IMG/VR virus record: IMGVR_UViG_3300025853_000146
Location: 1 to 48,580 of that record
Strand: one strand, 5' to 3'
Length of the DNA stretch: 48,580 nucleotides
From: a virus
Shown here: positions 42,490 to 48,137 of the stretch, in pieces
How positions within the stretch are numbered: position 1 is the first letter of the stretch
Layout of the letters: the number at the start of each line of letters is the position of its first letter
Position numbers and translations under genes: made by a program
Notes under the pieces: model-generated
The model's input: only the letters and a program-made list of their open reading frames with translations
Databases searched by the model: none
What the model was told of the DNA's origin: nothing

Positions 42490-42645
42490 TTAGAAATTTT
42501 TGTGCAGGTAGCCTGAAAGCATTAGCTGCTGGTTTACGTCTGATGTTGGTGTCTTGAGGATTTTACGTACACCCTCGTCCTCGGATGCAATCACGGGATC
42601 GATATTGTACTCCTCACACAGGAAGATGAAGTCGTTTACTTTCAT
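42490..42645 (-). CDS. Small hypothetical protein (51 aa)
   Basis: A 51-aa frame (MKVNDFIFLCEEYNIDPVIA, SEDEGVRKILKTPTSDVNQQ, LMLSGYLHKNF) that fills the gap between the 166-aa and 70-aa genes with 2-3 nt spacing on each side. Tight packing and balanced composition support it. Confidence 0.6.
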   Translation of the reverse strand: MKVNDFIFLCEEYNIDPVIASEDEGVRKILKTPTSDVNQQLMLSGYLHKNF

Positions 42646-42647
42646 GA

Positions 42648-43148
42648 TTAATCTATAAGCTTAGGCAGTTTGAAGTAGTAGATGCAGATGTCGTCGGCAT
42701 CGAACATAGCGGCACCTCCGTACCATAGGTCGTTGACAAACTCGTGGAATACCTCGACGTCGAAGGTGTCAGCAACAGCCTCTTGTCGTTCGCACAAGTC
42801 CTTGATGACAGCCATGTCAGTCGGTAGGTAGTCACCATCGTATGGGGCTTCGCAATTCATTTGGTCCCACACGAGGTACTCTCGGACGTCTTTGTTCTCA
42901 GGCCACGTAGGTTTGAGTTCAATGATTTTGACAATCTCGTGTTCGCTGTTGTCATCATCAATGATAATAATGTCCTGCATACCGTCTGTGCTGCTTACGA
43001 TTTCTTCATGGTCGGTTTCCATAAGACGTGCAAGGGACTTCTGTTTGGCATCCATAGCCTTGTCCAGGTCGTTGAACCATCGGACTGTGGTGTCGGAGTA
43101 ACCTTCGGCTAGTCCACATACACCGTGTAATAATGCATAGTATTTCAT
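42648..43148 (-). CDS. Hypothetical acidic protein, first gene after a promoter
   Basis: A 166-aa acidic protein (MKYYALLHGVCGLAEGYSDT, SSTDGMQDIIIIDDDNSEHEIV, ending ICIYYFKLPKLID). The alternating strands with acidic loops and the early promoter upstream are typical of small host-takeover proteins, but no family is recognised. The leader AAAACTCTAACACATG resembles that of other early genes in this region. Confidence 0.7.
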   Translation of the reverse strand: MKYYALLHGVCGLAEGYSDTTVRWFNDLDKAMDAKQKSLARLMETDHEEIVSSTDGMQDIIIIDDDNSEHEIVKIIELKPTWPENKDVREYLVWDQMNCEAPYDGDYLPTDMAVIKDLCERQEAVADTFDVEVFHEFVNDLWYGGAAMFDADDICIYYFKLPKLID

Positions 43149-43172
43149 GTGTTAGAGTTTTGAATTGTTCGA

Positions 43173-43204
43173 CAAAGATACGATGAGGAATCCGTTATTC
43201 CAAA
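43173..43204 (-). promoter_or_regulatory. Complete early promoter with shared 15-mer
   Basis: On the - strand TTTG (43204-43201), 20 nt, TATCTTTG (43180-43173). The -33 box lies in a 15-mer (ttccaaatttatttt on the + strand, 43198-43212) also found at 45184 and 46782. It includes the stop codon of the upstream gene. Confidence 0.8.
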
Positions 43205-43205
43205 T

Positions 43206-43607
43206 TTATTTTGTAACTAACTGATTATCAATCTTTAAGATGATGTGGTCAATGTAGTCATCAATCAAGCTAGACAGCCCGTAATCCTTGTCGTACTGTA
43301 CGTACTCTATGATCTTGCGCTTGAGCCTGTCTACATCCAGTCCTGTGTAGTCGCATAGTTCTTCGAAGAATTCATCCCACCACCGCTCGACTTCGTACAG
43401 CGTATACCATTCTCCGTCGTCATCCACCTCCATGCTTTCGTTCACGATGTTACCTGCGCCGTTGTTGAAGACGTCGTGGTTGATGCGAGCGATAGCACGG
43501 AGTGCGTTACCTGCATCGGTGTCCGCCCGCCCGCTTTCGGGTACGAGGGCTTTCCAATATTTGTCAAACAGGTCTTGATATTGACCTTCTCCGTTCCAGT
43601 ATTTCAT
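43206..43607 (-). CDS. Hypothetical acidic protein
   Basis: A 133-aa acidic protein rich in Asp, Tyr and Trp (MKYWNGEGQYQDLFDKYWKAL, DDGEWYTLYEVERWWDEFFEELCDYTG, KDYGLSSLIDDYIDHIIL). It overlaps the upstream gene by ATGA. Its TAA is part of the next promoter's -33 region. No family recognised. The high negative charge is common in phage inhibitors of host enzymes or defence, but this is only a hint. Confidence 0.7.
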   Translation of the reverse strand: MKYWNGEGQYQDLFDKYWKALVPESGRADTDAGNALRAIARINHDVFNNGAGNIVNESMEVDDDGEWYTLYEVERWWDEFFEELCDYTGLDVDRLKRKIIEYVQYDKDYGLSSLIDDYIDHIILKIDNQLVTK

Positions 43608-43861
43608 TGTTCTTCAGCTTTTAGTTGTCCTTCTTCAATCATGTATACGATGGTGTCCCCAATCGCTTCGTCGATGGTTTCCATCAATCGATAGTTGTCT
43701 TGAAACGCAGCAATGAGTATGCGCTCCACGTCCTCCTTCGAGGTGGTGGTTGCCCTGCCGAATCGTTCGAGTACATTCCGCACGTCATCCATACCCCACA
43801 TGAGTTCGCTCCCTGCATAGAAGCCGTCTTCGTTAATCAGTTTTTTATTCTTGTCCAGCAT
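43604..43861 (-). CDS. Hypothetical protein (85 aa)
   Basis: An 85-aa helical protein (GSELMWGMDDVRNVLERFG, EDVERILIAAFQDNYRLMETIDEAIGDTIVYMIEEG). It overlaps both neighbours by short stretches in an ATGA-linked chain. No family recognised. Confidence 0.7.
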   Translation of the reverse strand: MLDKNKKLINEDGFYAGSELMWGMDDVRNVLERFGRATTTSKEDVERILIAAFQDNYRLMETIDEAIGDTIVYMIEEGQLKAEEQ

Positions 43862-44171
43862 CGTCTTGTTCTTTTAGTCGTCCGATAAGTTCTGAGTGGA
43901 TGGCGTTGATAGCATCGGCTACCTTCTGCTTGCCACCCTTGAGTCCGAAGTATGCCTTCACATCTCCAATCTTCCACCCACGGTGGGGTTTGAGTCCATG
44001 TAGGTACAGGTTCACATCACGCTTGGTTACCATCAGGTTGTACAAGCATCGGGGTACGGTGTTACCTTGGATTTGCATCGTCGGTGCATCTTCGTCGTGG
44101 AGTTCCTGCCAGAACTGGGCAGAACTGTCTACCTTCTGCATGAAGGCTTGGGCTTCTTTGTCTGTCATCAT
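43845..44171 (-). CDS. Hypothetical protein (108 aa)
   Basis: A 108-aa protein with HDEDAPTMQIQGNTVPRCLYNLMVTKRD and HRGWKIGDVKAYFGLKGGKQKVADAINAIHSEL; the second stretch could be a DNA-binding winged helix. It starts in an ATGA overlap. No family recognised. Confidence 0.7.
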   Translation of the reverse strand: MMTDKEAQAFMQKVDSSAQFWQELHDEDAPTMQIQGNTVPRCLYNLMVTKRDVNLYLHGLKPHRGWKIGDVKAYFGLKGGKQKVADAINAIHSELIGRLKEQDDAGQE

Positions 44172-44350
44172 CGTTCGTCAATTATTTCGTTTACTTCTTG
44201 TACAATAAAGGCTTCGAGTCGGTCAACCAACTCCTCCACCTCCTGGGGTGCGAGTATGCCAGTACGTGTGGATAGGGTAGTCATCAACTCCTTGTACGCA
44301 CCAGTATCATTGAATGCGTTACTGATTTCGAGTGTGAGTTCTTCGTTCAT
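44168..44350 (-). CDS. Small acidic protein (60 aa)
   Basis: A 60-aa acidic, helical protein (MNEELTLEISNAFNDTGAYKEL, then LAPQEVEELVDRLEAFIVQEVNEIIDE). Linked by ATGA overlaps on both sides. No family recognised. Confidence 0.65.
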   Translation of the reverse strand: MNEELTLEISNAFNDTGAYKELMTTLSTRTGILAPQEVEELVDRLEAFIVQEVNEIIDER

Positions 44351-44502
44351 AGTCGGGGTAAAAAGTGTTCGTCATTAGCCAAGATTCCTGCAATGTCATG
44401 CACGAGATCGATGGCACGGATGTTTGTGTCAGTGTCGTTCGCTGTGTTTGCCACGCGGTCTGCCCACTGACGGAGCAGTTCAAATTGTTCGTATGTCATC
44501 AT
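44347..44502 (-). CDS. Small hypothetical protein (51 aa)
   Basis: A 51-aa frame (MMTYEQFELLRQWADRVANT, then TDTNIRAIDLVHDIAGILAN) whose TGA overlaps the next ATG and whose start follows the 48-aa gene by 3 nt. A typical compact helical early protein; function unknown. Confidence 0.6.
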   Translation of the reverse strand: MMTYEQFELLRQWADRVANTANDTDTNIRAIDLVHDIAGILANDEHFLPRL

Positions 44503-44505
44503 TCG

Positions 44506-44652
44506 TTAGAGTTTTTCAGAGTTCTCCCAGTCACGCAGGATGGTGAGCGGTACGTGGTAGTAGTCACCAGTCACAGGGTCTTTCCACGTTTCCATTTCAC
44601 CTGCATAGGTCTCCTCGACGTATTCGAGGCGGTCAATAATTGCTTTGTCCAT
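44506..44652 (-). CDS. Small acidic hypothetical protein (48 aa)
   Basis: A 48-aa frame (MDKAIIDRLEYVEETYAGEM, WKDPVTGDYYHVPLTILRDW) lying between the tRNA-like element and the 51-aa gene. Leader CTCAAAATTCTAACACATG resembles those of other early genes. No family recognised. Confidence 0.6.
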   Translation of the reverse strand: MDKAIIDRLEYVEETYAGEMETWKDPVTGDYYHVPLTILRDWENSEKL

Positions 44653-44672
44653 GTGTTAGAATTTTGAGTTAG

Positions 44673-44754
44673 TGACTTACCGAGGACTCGAACCTCGTGA
44701 GCATCCCCCCTGCCATTACATACGTCTATGCAATGTGGTATGCGGATGTAAGCC
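44673..44754 (-). tRNA. Degenerate tRNA-like element
   Basis: An 82-nt element on the - strand. The 5' GGCTTAC pairs with the 3' GTAAGTC over 7 positions (one G-T), followed by a discriminator A, and the T-arm is canonical (CGAGG TTCGAGT CCTCG). The middle does not form a normal D-arm and a 7-nt anticodon loop; it instead folds into an 8-9-bp hairpin with a 4-nt GACG loop (CATTGCATA / TATGTAATG) and a CATCC / GGATG pair. So it is either a decayed tRNA or a tRNA-mimic. No anticodon can be assigned. Confidence 0.4.
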
Positions 44755-44762
44755 ATGTGTAG

Positions 44763-45122
44763 CTATGATGCCAGTATCATATCGATGCCGTCTGACAAAT
44801 CTCGTCGTCGTCGCGCATCCAGTTCCATCGCGCCCGCCATCTTCTTGGCAAACCATTGATGAAACTGCTTCTCCTCATCCCCGAAGCATCCATACGCCTG
44901 ATTACGCAGGGTGATTCGGTTGCCGTTTGAATCCGTAGCCACGAGGTACGCAACTGTGGATGTTTCTCCATTGTGTGCGTTGATTTGGTGACGGTATTCG
45001 ATAGCCACCGTCGTGCCGTTCGGGGCAACAGTCATCACTGAGTCGTTACGCTCAGGAGTCATGCCAGTGACGATGAGTTTATCCCAAGAAGTCAGGAAGT
45101 CGGTAAGTGTGGGTAATGCCAT
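44763..45122 (-). CDS. Hypothetical protein (119 aa), early operon
   Basis: A 119-aa protein of mixed strands and helices (VMTVAPNGTTVAIEYRHQ, TSTVAYLVATDSNGNRITLRNQAYG, EEKQFHQWFAKKMAGAMELDARRRRDL). It is the first gene after a complete early promoter and ends 9 nt before the tRNA-like element. No family recognised. Confidence 0.7.
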   Translation of the reverse strand: MALPTLTDFLTSWDKLIVTGMTPERNDSVMTVAPNGTTVAIEYRHQINAHNGETSTVAYLVATDSNGNRITLRNQAYGCFGDEEKQFHQWFAKKMAGAMELDARRRRDLSDGIDMILAS

Positions 45123-45158
45123 GTGTTAAAGATTTAGATGATGTCGTTGTTGACACTG

Positions 45159-45190
45159 CAAAGATAAGACAGAGTTTTCGTTTTTCCAAA
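45159..45190 (-). promoter_or_regulatory. Complete early promoter with shared 15-mer
   Basis: On the - strand TTTG (45190-45187), 20 nt, TATCTTTG (45166-45159). The shared 15-mer covers 45184-45198 and includes the stop codon of the upstream gene, as at 43.2 kb. Confidence 0.8.
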
Positions 45191-45191
45191 T

Positions 45192-45458
45192 TTATTTTGC
45201 AACTGACTGGTTTTCAGTAGGTTGGACAAGGCCATCAACTTGGTAAGAGTAGCACCAATGACCGTTGTTCAGGGTGAGTACATAGTGGTCGTCCAGTGTG
45301 ACTGCATCCACCTCATCCCCGTACTTCTCGTTCGGGCCTTGCGTCTGCTCGATTGCGATTACCTCTGCGATTTTCTGGGCGTCGCGCCCCCATGACCCAC
45401 GGTATAGCACCTTTGAGCCTTTACGAATGATTCGTGTGTTGAAGATAGATGTTTTCAT
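45192..45458 (-). CDS. Hypothetical protein (88 aa)
   Basis: An 88-aa basic, strand-rich protein (TSIFNTRIIRKGSKVLYRGSWGRD, VDAVTLDDHYVLTLNNGHWCYSYQVDG). The build is like a small SH3-type barrel. It starts in ATGA with the 44-aa gene. No family recognised. Confidence 0.7.
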   Translation of the reverse strand: MKTSIFNTRIIRKGSKVLYRGSWGRDAQKIAEVIAIEQTQGPNEKYGDEVDAVTLDDHYVLTLNNGHWCYSYQVDGLVQPTENQSVAK

Positions 45459-45589
45459 TGTTGTTCGTTAAAAATTTCACTTACGTATTCCAGTTCCTCG
45501 ATGGTCATTTCGTAGACCTGTTCGCGAGTCATGTCCAGTTGCTCGCCGTACTTCTCGTACATATAATCCCATACTGTGTTCCTGCTCAT
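45455..45589 (-). CDS. Small acidic protein (44 aa)
   Basis: A 44-aa acidic frame (MSRNTVWDYMYEKYGEQLDM, then TREQVYEMTIEELEYVSEI) with ATGA overlaps at both ends. Too short for a family call; translational coupling is the main support. Confidence 0.6.
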   Translation of the reverse strand: MSRNTVWDYMYEKYGEQLDMTREQVYEMTIEELEYVSEIFNEQQ

Positions 45590-45768
45590 TGTTCGTCAAT
45601 GTAAAGTTCAAGTAATGGCATACCCGTCTTGCGCTCGATGTATGCGATAAAGTTTTCCATGTGGGCTTCGTCGTTGAAGACCTTGCTCACCACCCATCCC
45701 CGTGAAGGCATGGGCCTGCGCCAGTCACCTCGGTAACCGTTGTCGAATTGTAGTGTTGCTTTTATCAT
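45586..45768 (-). CDS. Small hypothetical protein (60 aa)
   Basis: A 60-aa protein (MIKATLQFDNGYRGDWRRPM, WVVSKVFNDEAHMENFIAYIERKTGMPLLELYI). The strand-helix pattern is compact, and 4-nt overlaps link it to both neighbours. No family recognised. Confidence 0.65.
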   Translation of the reverse strand: MIKATLQFDNGYRGDWRRPMPSRGWVVSKVFNDEAHMENFIAYIERKTGMPLLELYIDEQ

Positions 45769-46079
45769 TCGTCCCCAAAGTTGTAGGTACTGGACGAGGC
45801 GGAAATCAAGTACTCATTGATGATTTGAAATGCTGTTTTGTCATCGTTCAGGTACTCATCTCGCTCCCCTGACCAGTACGCTGCGGCACGTAGCACCTCC
45901 ACGCCGTGGTTGTACTTGGGCTTTGGAGTCAGGTCAAATCGTGTACCCTTGAACGCATCCTCCAACAGCTTGGCGTTTCCACCATCGGCCTTCATGTATG
46001 CGTCGATCAACGCGGACTCGAATCCGCCCGCTGTCTTGCGCCGTTCGTACAGCGCATCAATGTGTTGTTGTGTTTTCAT
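45765..46079 (-). CDS. Hypothetical protein (104 aa)
   Basis: A 104-aa protein (MKTQQHIDALYERRKTAGGF, DGGNAKLLEDAFKGTRFDLTPKP, AFQIINEYLISASSSTYNFGDE). ATGA overlaps at both ends. No family recognised. Confidence 0.7.
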   Translation of the reverse strand: MKTQQHIDALYERRKTAGGFESALIDAYMKADGGNAKLLEDAFKGTRFDLTPKPKYNHGVEVLRAAAYWSGERDEYLNDDKTAFQIINEYLISASSSTYNFGDE

Positions 46080-46465
46080 TTTACAAAGATTTCTTTTTCA
46101 TTCTCAAGGTCGTAGATAGCCCGCTCCCCGCGCTTCGCAGCGAGTGCAAGTGCTTCCTGCTCGTCATCGAGGACGTTGCACAAATCGAAGACAATCTTGC
46201 CGTCTTCGACCCATGTGCCTATGACCACCGCAGACTCGCGCTCCAGAGCCAACTCAGCTTGATAGAAGAAGCGGTTATACGTCTGCGTGAAAGCCATTTC
46301 GTTGTCCATATCGCAGGACTTTTCGGGTACGATTCCGCCCACTACATACCCATACTTAGGTACATAGAACTCGCGGTTGTCCATGATTCCGATTGAAGAG
46401 CCACCAGTCAGCATCGTGCTGCCGTATGCGAAGCACATAGCTTCGTCGAAAGAAAAGTTTTTCAT
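46076..46465 (-). CDS. Hypothetical protein (129 aa)
   Basis: A 129-aa protein (MKNFSFDEAMCFAYGSTMLTGG, ELALERESAVVIGTWVEDGKIVFDLCNVLDDEQEALALA). Its start follows the leader CTCTAAATCTCTTTTCTATG, which resembles the leader of the 54-aa gene nearby. It ends in an ATGA overlap. No family recognised. Confidence 0.7.
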   Translation of the reverse strand: MKNFSFDEAMCFAYGSTMLTGGSSIGIMDNREFYVPKYGYVVGGIVPEKSCDMDNEMAFTQTYNRFFYQAELALERESAVVIGTWVEDGKIVFDLCNVLDDEQEALALAAKRGERAIYDLENEKEIFVK

Positions 46466-46476
46466 AGAAAAGAGAT

Positions 46477-46557
46477 TTAGAGTTTGAACGATTCGTCAGC
46501 AACGTAGGTCACGCCCACCACGAAGGCAAGCAGGACAGCGTACACCACCCACATCAT
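46477..46557 (-). CDS. Membrane micro-protein (26 aa)
   Basis: A 26-aa frame, almost entirely one membrane helix (MMWVVYAVLLAFVVGVTYVA) with a short charged tail (DESFKL). Its ATGATG start overlaps the stop of the upstream 54-aa gene, which supports translation. It may act on the host membrane early in infection, for instance as an exclusion or inhibitor peptide (inferred). Confidence 0.5.
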   Translation of the reverse strand: MMWVVYAVLLAFVVGVTYVADESFKL

Positions 46558-46718
46558 TGGGCAGTTCCGATTAAGTCCTCCAGCTTCATCTGCTCATCGC
46601 ACGGGAGTGCATCCCAGCCCGCTGTGCAGGTGATGGTAGAACCAAGGAGTTGAACATCGTTGAACAAGGCCGAAGCCATCTGCGCTTTCTTGCGCTCTGT
46701 GTTTGTGCTGTGTAGCAT
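46554..46718 (-). CDS. Small hypothetical protein (54 aa)
   Basis: A 54-aa protein from ATG 46718 (MLHSTNTERKKAQMASALFN, then CTAGWDALPCDEQMKLEDLI). The longer frame to 46787 crosses the promoter, so this start is preferred. It is the first gene after a complete early promoter. No family recognised. Confidence 0.6.
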   Translation of the reverse strand: MLHSTNTERKKAQMASALFNDVQLLGSTITCTAGWDALPCDEQMKLEDLIGTAQ

Positions 46719-46755
46719 CTGAGAGAGATTTAGAGTTTGGCTGAATTGCCGACTG

Positions 46756-46788
46756 CAAAGATAAGGCAAAGAACCCTTAACTTCCAAA
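46756..46788 (-). promoter_or_regulatory. Complete early promoter with shared 15-mer
   Basis: On the - strand TTTG (46788-46785), 21 nt, TATCTTTG (46763-46756). The shared 15-mer covers 46782-46796. A TACCCT / AGGGTA hairpin (46798-46811) lies just upstream. Confidence 0.75.
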
Positions 46789-46812
46789 TTTATTTTTTAC
46801 CCTTTAGGGTAG

Positions 46813-47070
46813 TTAGTCGATGACATCGTACATCTCCCATGTGGGAGCGTCATCATGCCAGCACACCACCGTGTGTGACTCACACGCTGGCTCGAACACG
46901 TAGTCCGCGCTCTCTACTTCTTTGAAGTAGCAGCAATCATCCCCCTCTTTGAGGATGATATCGACAGCCCAGTTCGCGGCGCTCTCTGCGTCTGCGAAGT
47001 TGCGCTTGCAGCGGAACTCTCCGCCGTGTTCCCCGAAGGGGAAAACAAAAGCAAAAATTGGTTGACTCAT
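46813..47070 (-). CDS. Hypothetical acidic protein, paralogue A
   Basis: An 85-aa acidic protein (MSQPIFAFVFPFGEHGGEFR, NFADAESAANWAVDIILKEGDDCCYFKEVE, ending WEMYDVID). It is a paralogue of the 81-aa protein encoded just upstream: both share an F-x-x-P-x-G-G start, an AxxAAxxW helix, an acidic DD-x-x-Y-F turn and a Trp-rich acidic end. A hairpin (47070-47086) ends on the first base of the start codon. Function unknown; the acidic character would fit a DNA-mimic or inhibitor, without proof. Confidence 0.7.
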   Translation of the reverse strand: MSQPIFAFVFPFGEHGGEFRCKRNFADAESAANWAVDIILKEGDDCCYFKEVESADYVFEPACESHTVVCWHDDAPTWEMYDVID

Positions 47071-47086
47071 AAAATCGTAGATTTTA
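47070..47086 (-). promoter_or_regulatory. Hairpin ending at the start codon of paralogue A
   Basis: A 7-bp stem TAAAATC / GATTTTA with 3-nt loop; on the - strand its last base is the A of the ATG. A TTTAACCTTTAAA-like element overlaps it. The same arrangement occurs at 47365. It may control ribosome entry. Confidence 0.6.
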
Positions 47087-47119
47087 AAGGTTAGAAAAAA
47101 CAGAATAAGTTATTGACTT

Positions 47120-47365
47120 TCAGTCAATTTCACGAGCGAAGTGGTGGTGGTGAAATACCGAATCCCACCAATCCCACTCGACCGCCCAGTATCCACCTAC
47201 GTGCTTACGATCGAGCGCACTCTGGCCCTCGTATGCAAGCTGGAAGTAGATGAGGTCGTCATCGGACTCGACCATGAAGTCCTCCACCCACTCGGTGGCC
47301 GCGTCTATGCTCTCGAAAGAGCGCACGACTCCCCCTTCGGGGAGTTGAAAAAAGTATGCTTTCAT
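47120..47365 (-). CDS. Hypothetical acidic protein, paralogue B
   Basis: An 81-aa acidic protein from ATG 47365 (MKAYFFQLPEGGVVRSFESI, DAATEWVEDFMVESDDDLIYFQ, WAVEWDWWDSVFHHHHF). The longer frame to 47446 lies in the neighbouring gene's 3' end. Paralogue of the next gene downstream. Unusual features are a run of four His near the C-terminus and a Trp-rich acidic stretch. Its own end and interior contain hairpins (47112, 47328). Function unknown. Confidence 0.7.
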   Translation of the reverse strand: MKAYFFQLPEGGVVRSFESIDAATEWVEDFMVESDDDLIYFQLAYEGQSALDRKHVGGYWAVEWDWWDSVFHHHHFAREID

Positions 47366-47381
47366 AAAATCAAAGATTTTA
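47365..47381 (-). promoter_or_regulatory. Hairpin ending at the start codon of paralogue B
   Basis: TAAAATC / GATTTTA around a 3-nt loop; stem arms are identical to those at 47070 and the loop differs. The A of the ATG is the last paired base. TTTAACCTTTAAA lies at 47378-47390. Confidence 0.6.
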
Positions 47382-47396
47382 AAGGTTAAACTTCGT

Positions 47397-48137
47397 TTAA
47401 ACAGCAGGGGCAAAAGATGGCTCCAACATCGGATTGCTTTCAGCAATCAACGCAAGTGCCTCCAGTCGCTCTCGCTCCAGCACTGCCGAGCGGTGCCGAG
47501 CCATAGCCTCCTCTGGAGACTCTCCTGGAAGGAGAGTCAGCTTCATTTGTTCCTTCTTTCGAACCTTCGGTTCGACTACTTGAACCTCTTTACGAGGTTC
47601 AAACGGTTGAGCATCACCTTCGGTGATGGCATGAACAACTTTGGTCTTCACTGCTCTGCCAACTTTGTTGGCAGTAGCAGTCTTAGCTTGAGTTAACTCA
47701 AGCCCAGCAGTTGACGACCCTTTGGGTCGTCGAACAGTCTTCTTCGAAGACTTCTTAGCTTTCTTCGAAAGCTTTCTAGCAGCAGCTCTCTCCTCTTGGA
47801 GGAGAGCATGAAGCTCCTTGTTCAGAACGGAACGTTCTGCTTTCTTGAGCTTCTTACCAGAGGTAAGAATAGCCTCAATCTCAGCCTTACGGCTGGTCTT
47901 TGAAGCCGACTTCGAAGCCTTTGGCTTCGCTTTAGAAGCCTTTGGCTTCTTCTTTGACTTCGAAGCCTTCGGCTTCGGTTGCTCCTTCGGAGCCTCAATG
48001 GCTTCGATGAAGTTCGACAACGAAGCTAAAGCTTCGAGAGTAGCCTCCTTCTTAGAAGGAGTAGGGTTGAAAACAAAGCTGTTTACAGCTTTCTTAGCTG
48101 CCTTCAGCAGCTCTGAGTGGGAAATGGTGTTTGCCAT
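47397..48137 (-). CDS. Lysine-rich, histone-H1-like protein encoded by hairpin-filled DNA
   Basis: A 246-aa protein. Residues 1-50 are helical (HSELLKAAKKAVNSFVFNP). Residues about 51-85 are low-complexity Lys/Ala/Ser/Pro with KPKAS units, resembling bacterial H1-like proteins. Residues 110-140 are again Lys/Ala-rich, and the end is a Glu/Arg/Leu-rich helix (SPEEAMARHRSAVLERERLEALALIAE). The gene contains about 22 perfect hairpins, and the KPKAS units themselves are coded by palindromes of the type CGAAGCC-NNN-GGCTTCG. The reading frame is open across all of them, which argues against random insertion or assembly error. It is the first gene of the early region seen here. Possible nucleoid or DNA-structure-binding protein (inferred). 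Confidence 0.75.
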   Translation of the reverse strand: MANTISHSELLKAAKKAVNSFVFNPTPSKKEATLEALASLSNFIEAIEAPKEQPKPKASKSKKKPKASKAKPKASKSASKTSRKAEIEAILTSGKKLKKAERSVLNKELHALLQEERAAARKLSKKAKKSSKKTVRRPKGSSTAGLELTQAKTATANKVGRAVKTKVVHAITEGDAQPFEPRKEVQVVEPKVRKKEQMKLTLLPGESPEEAMARHRSAVLERERLEALALIAESNPMLEPSFAPAV

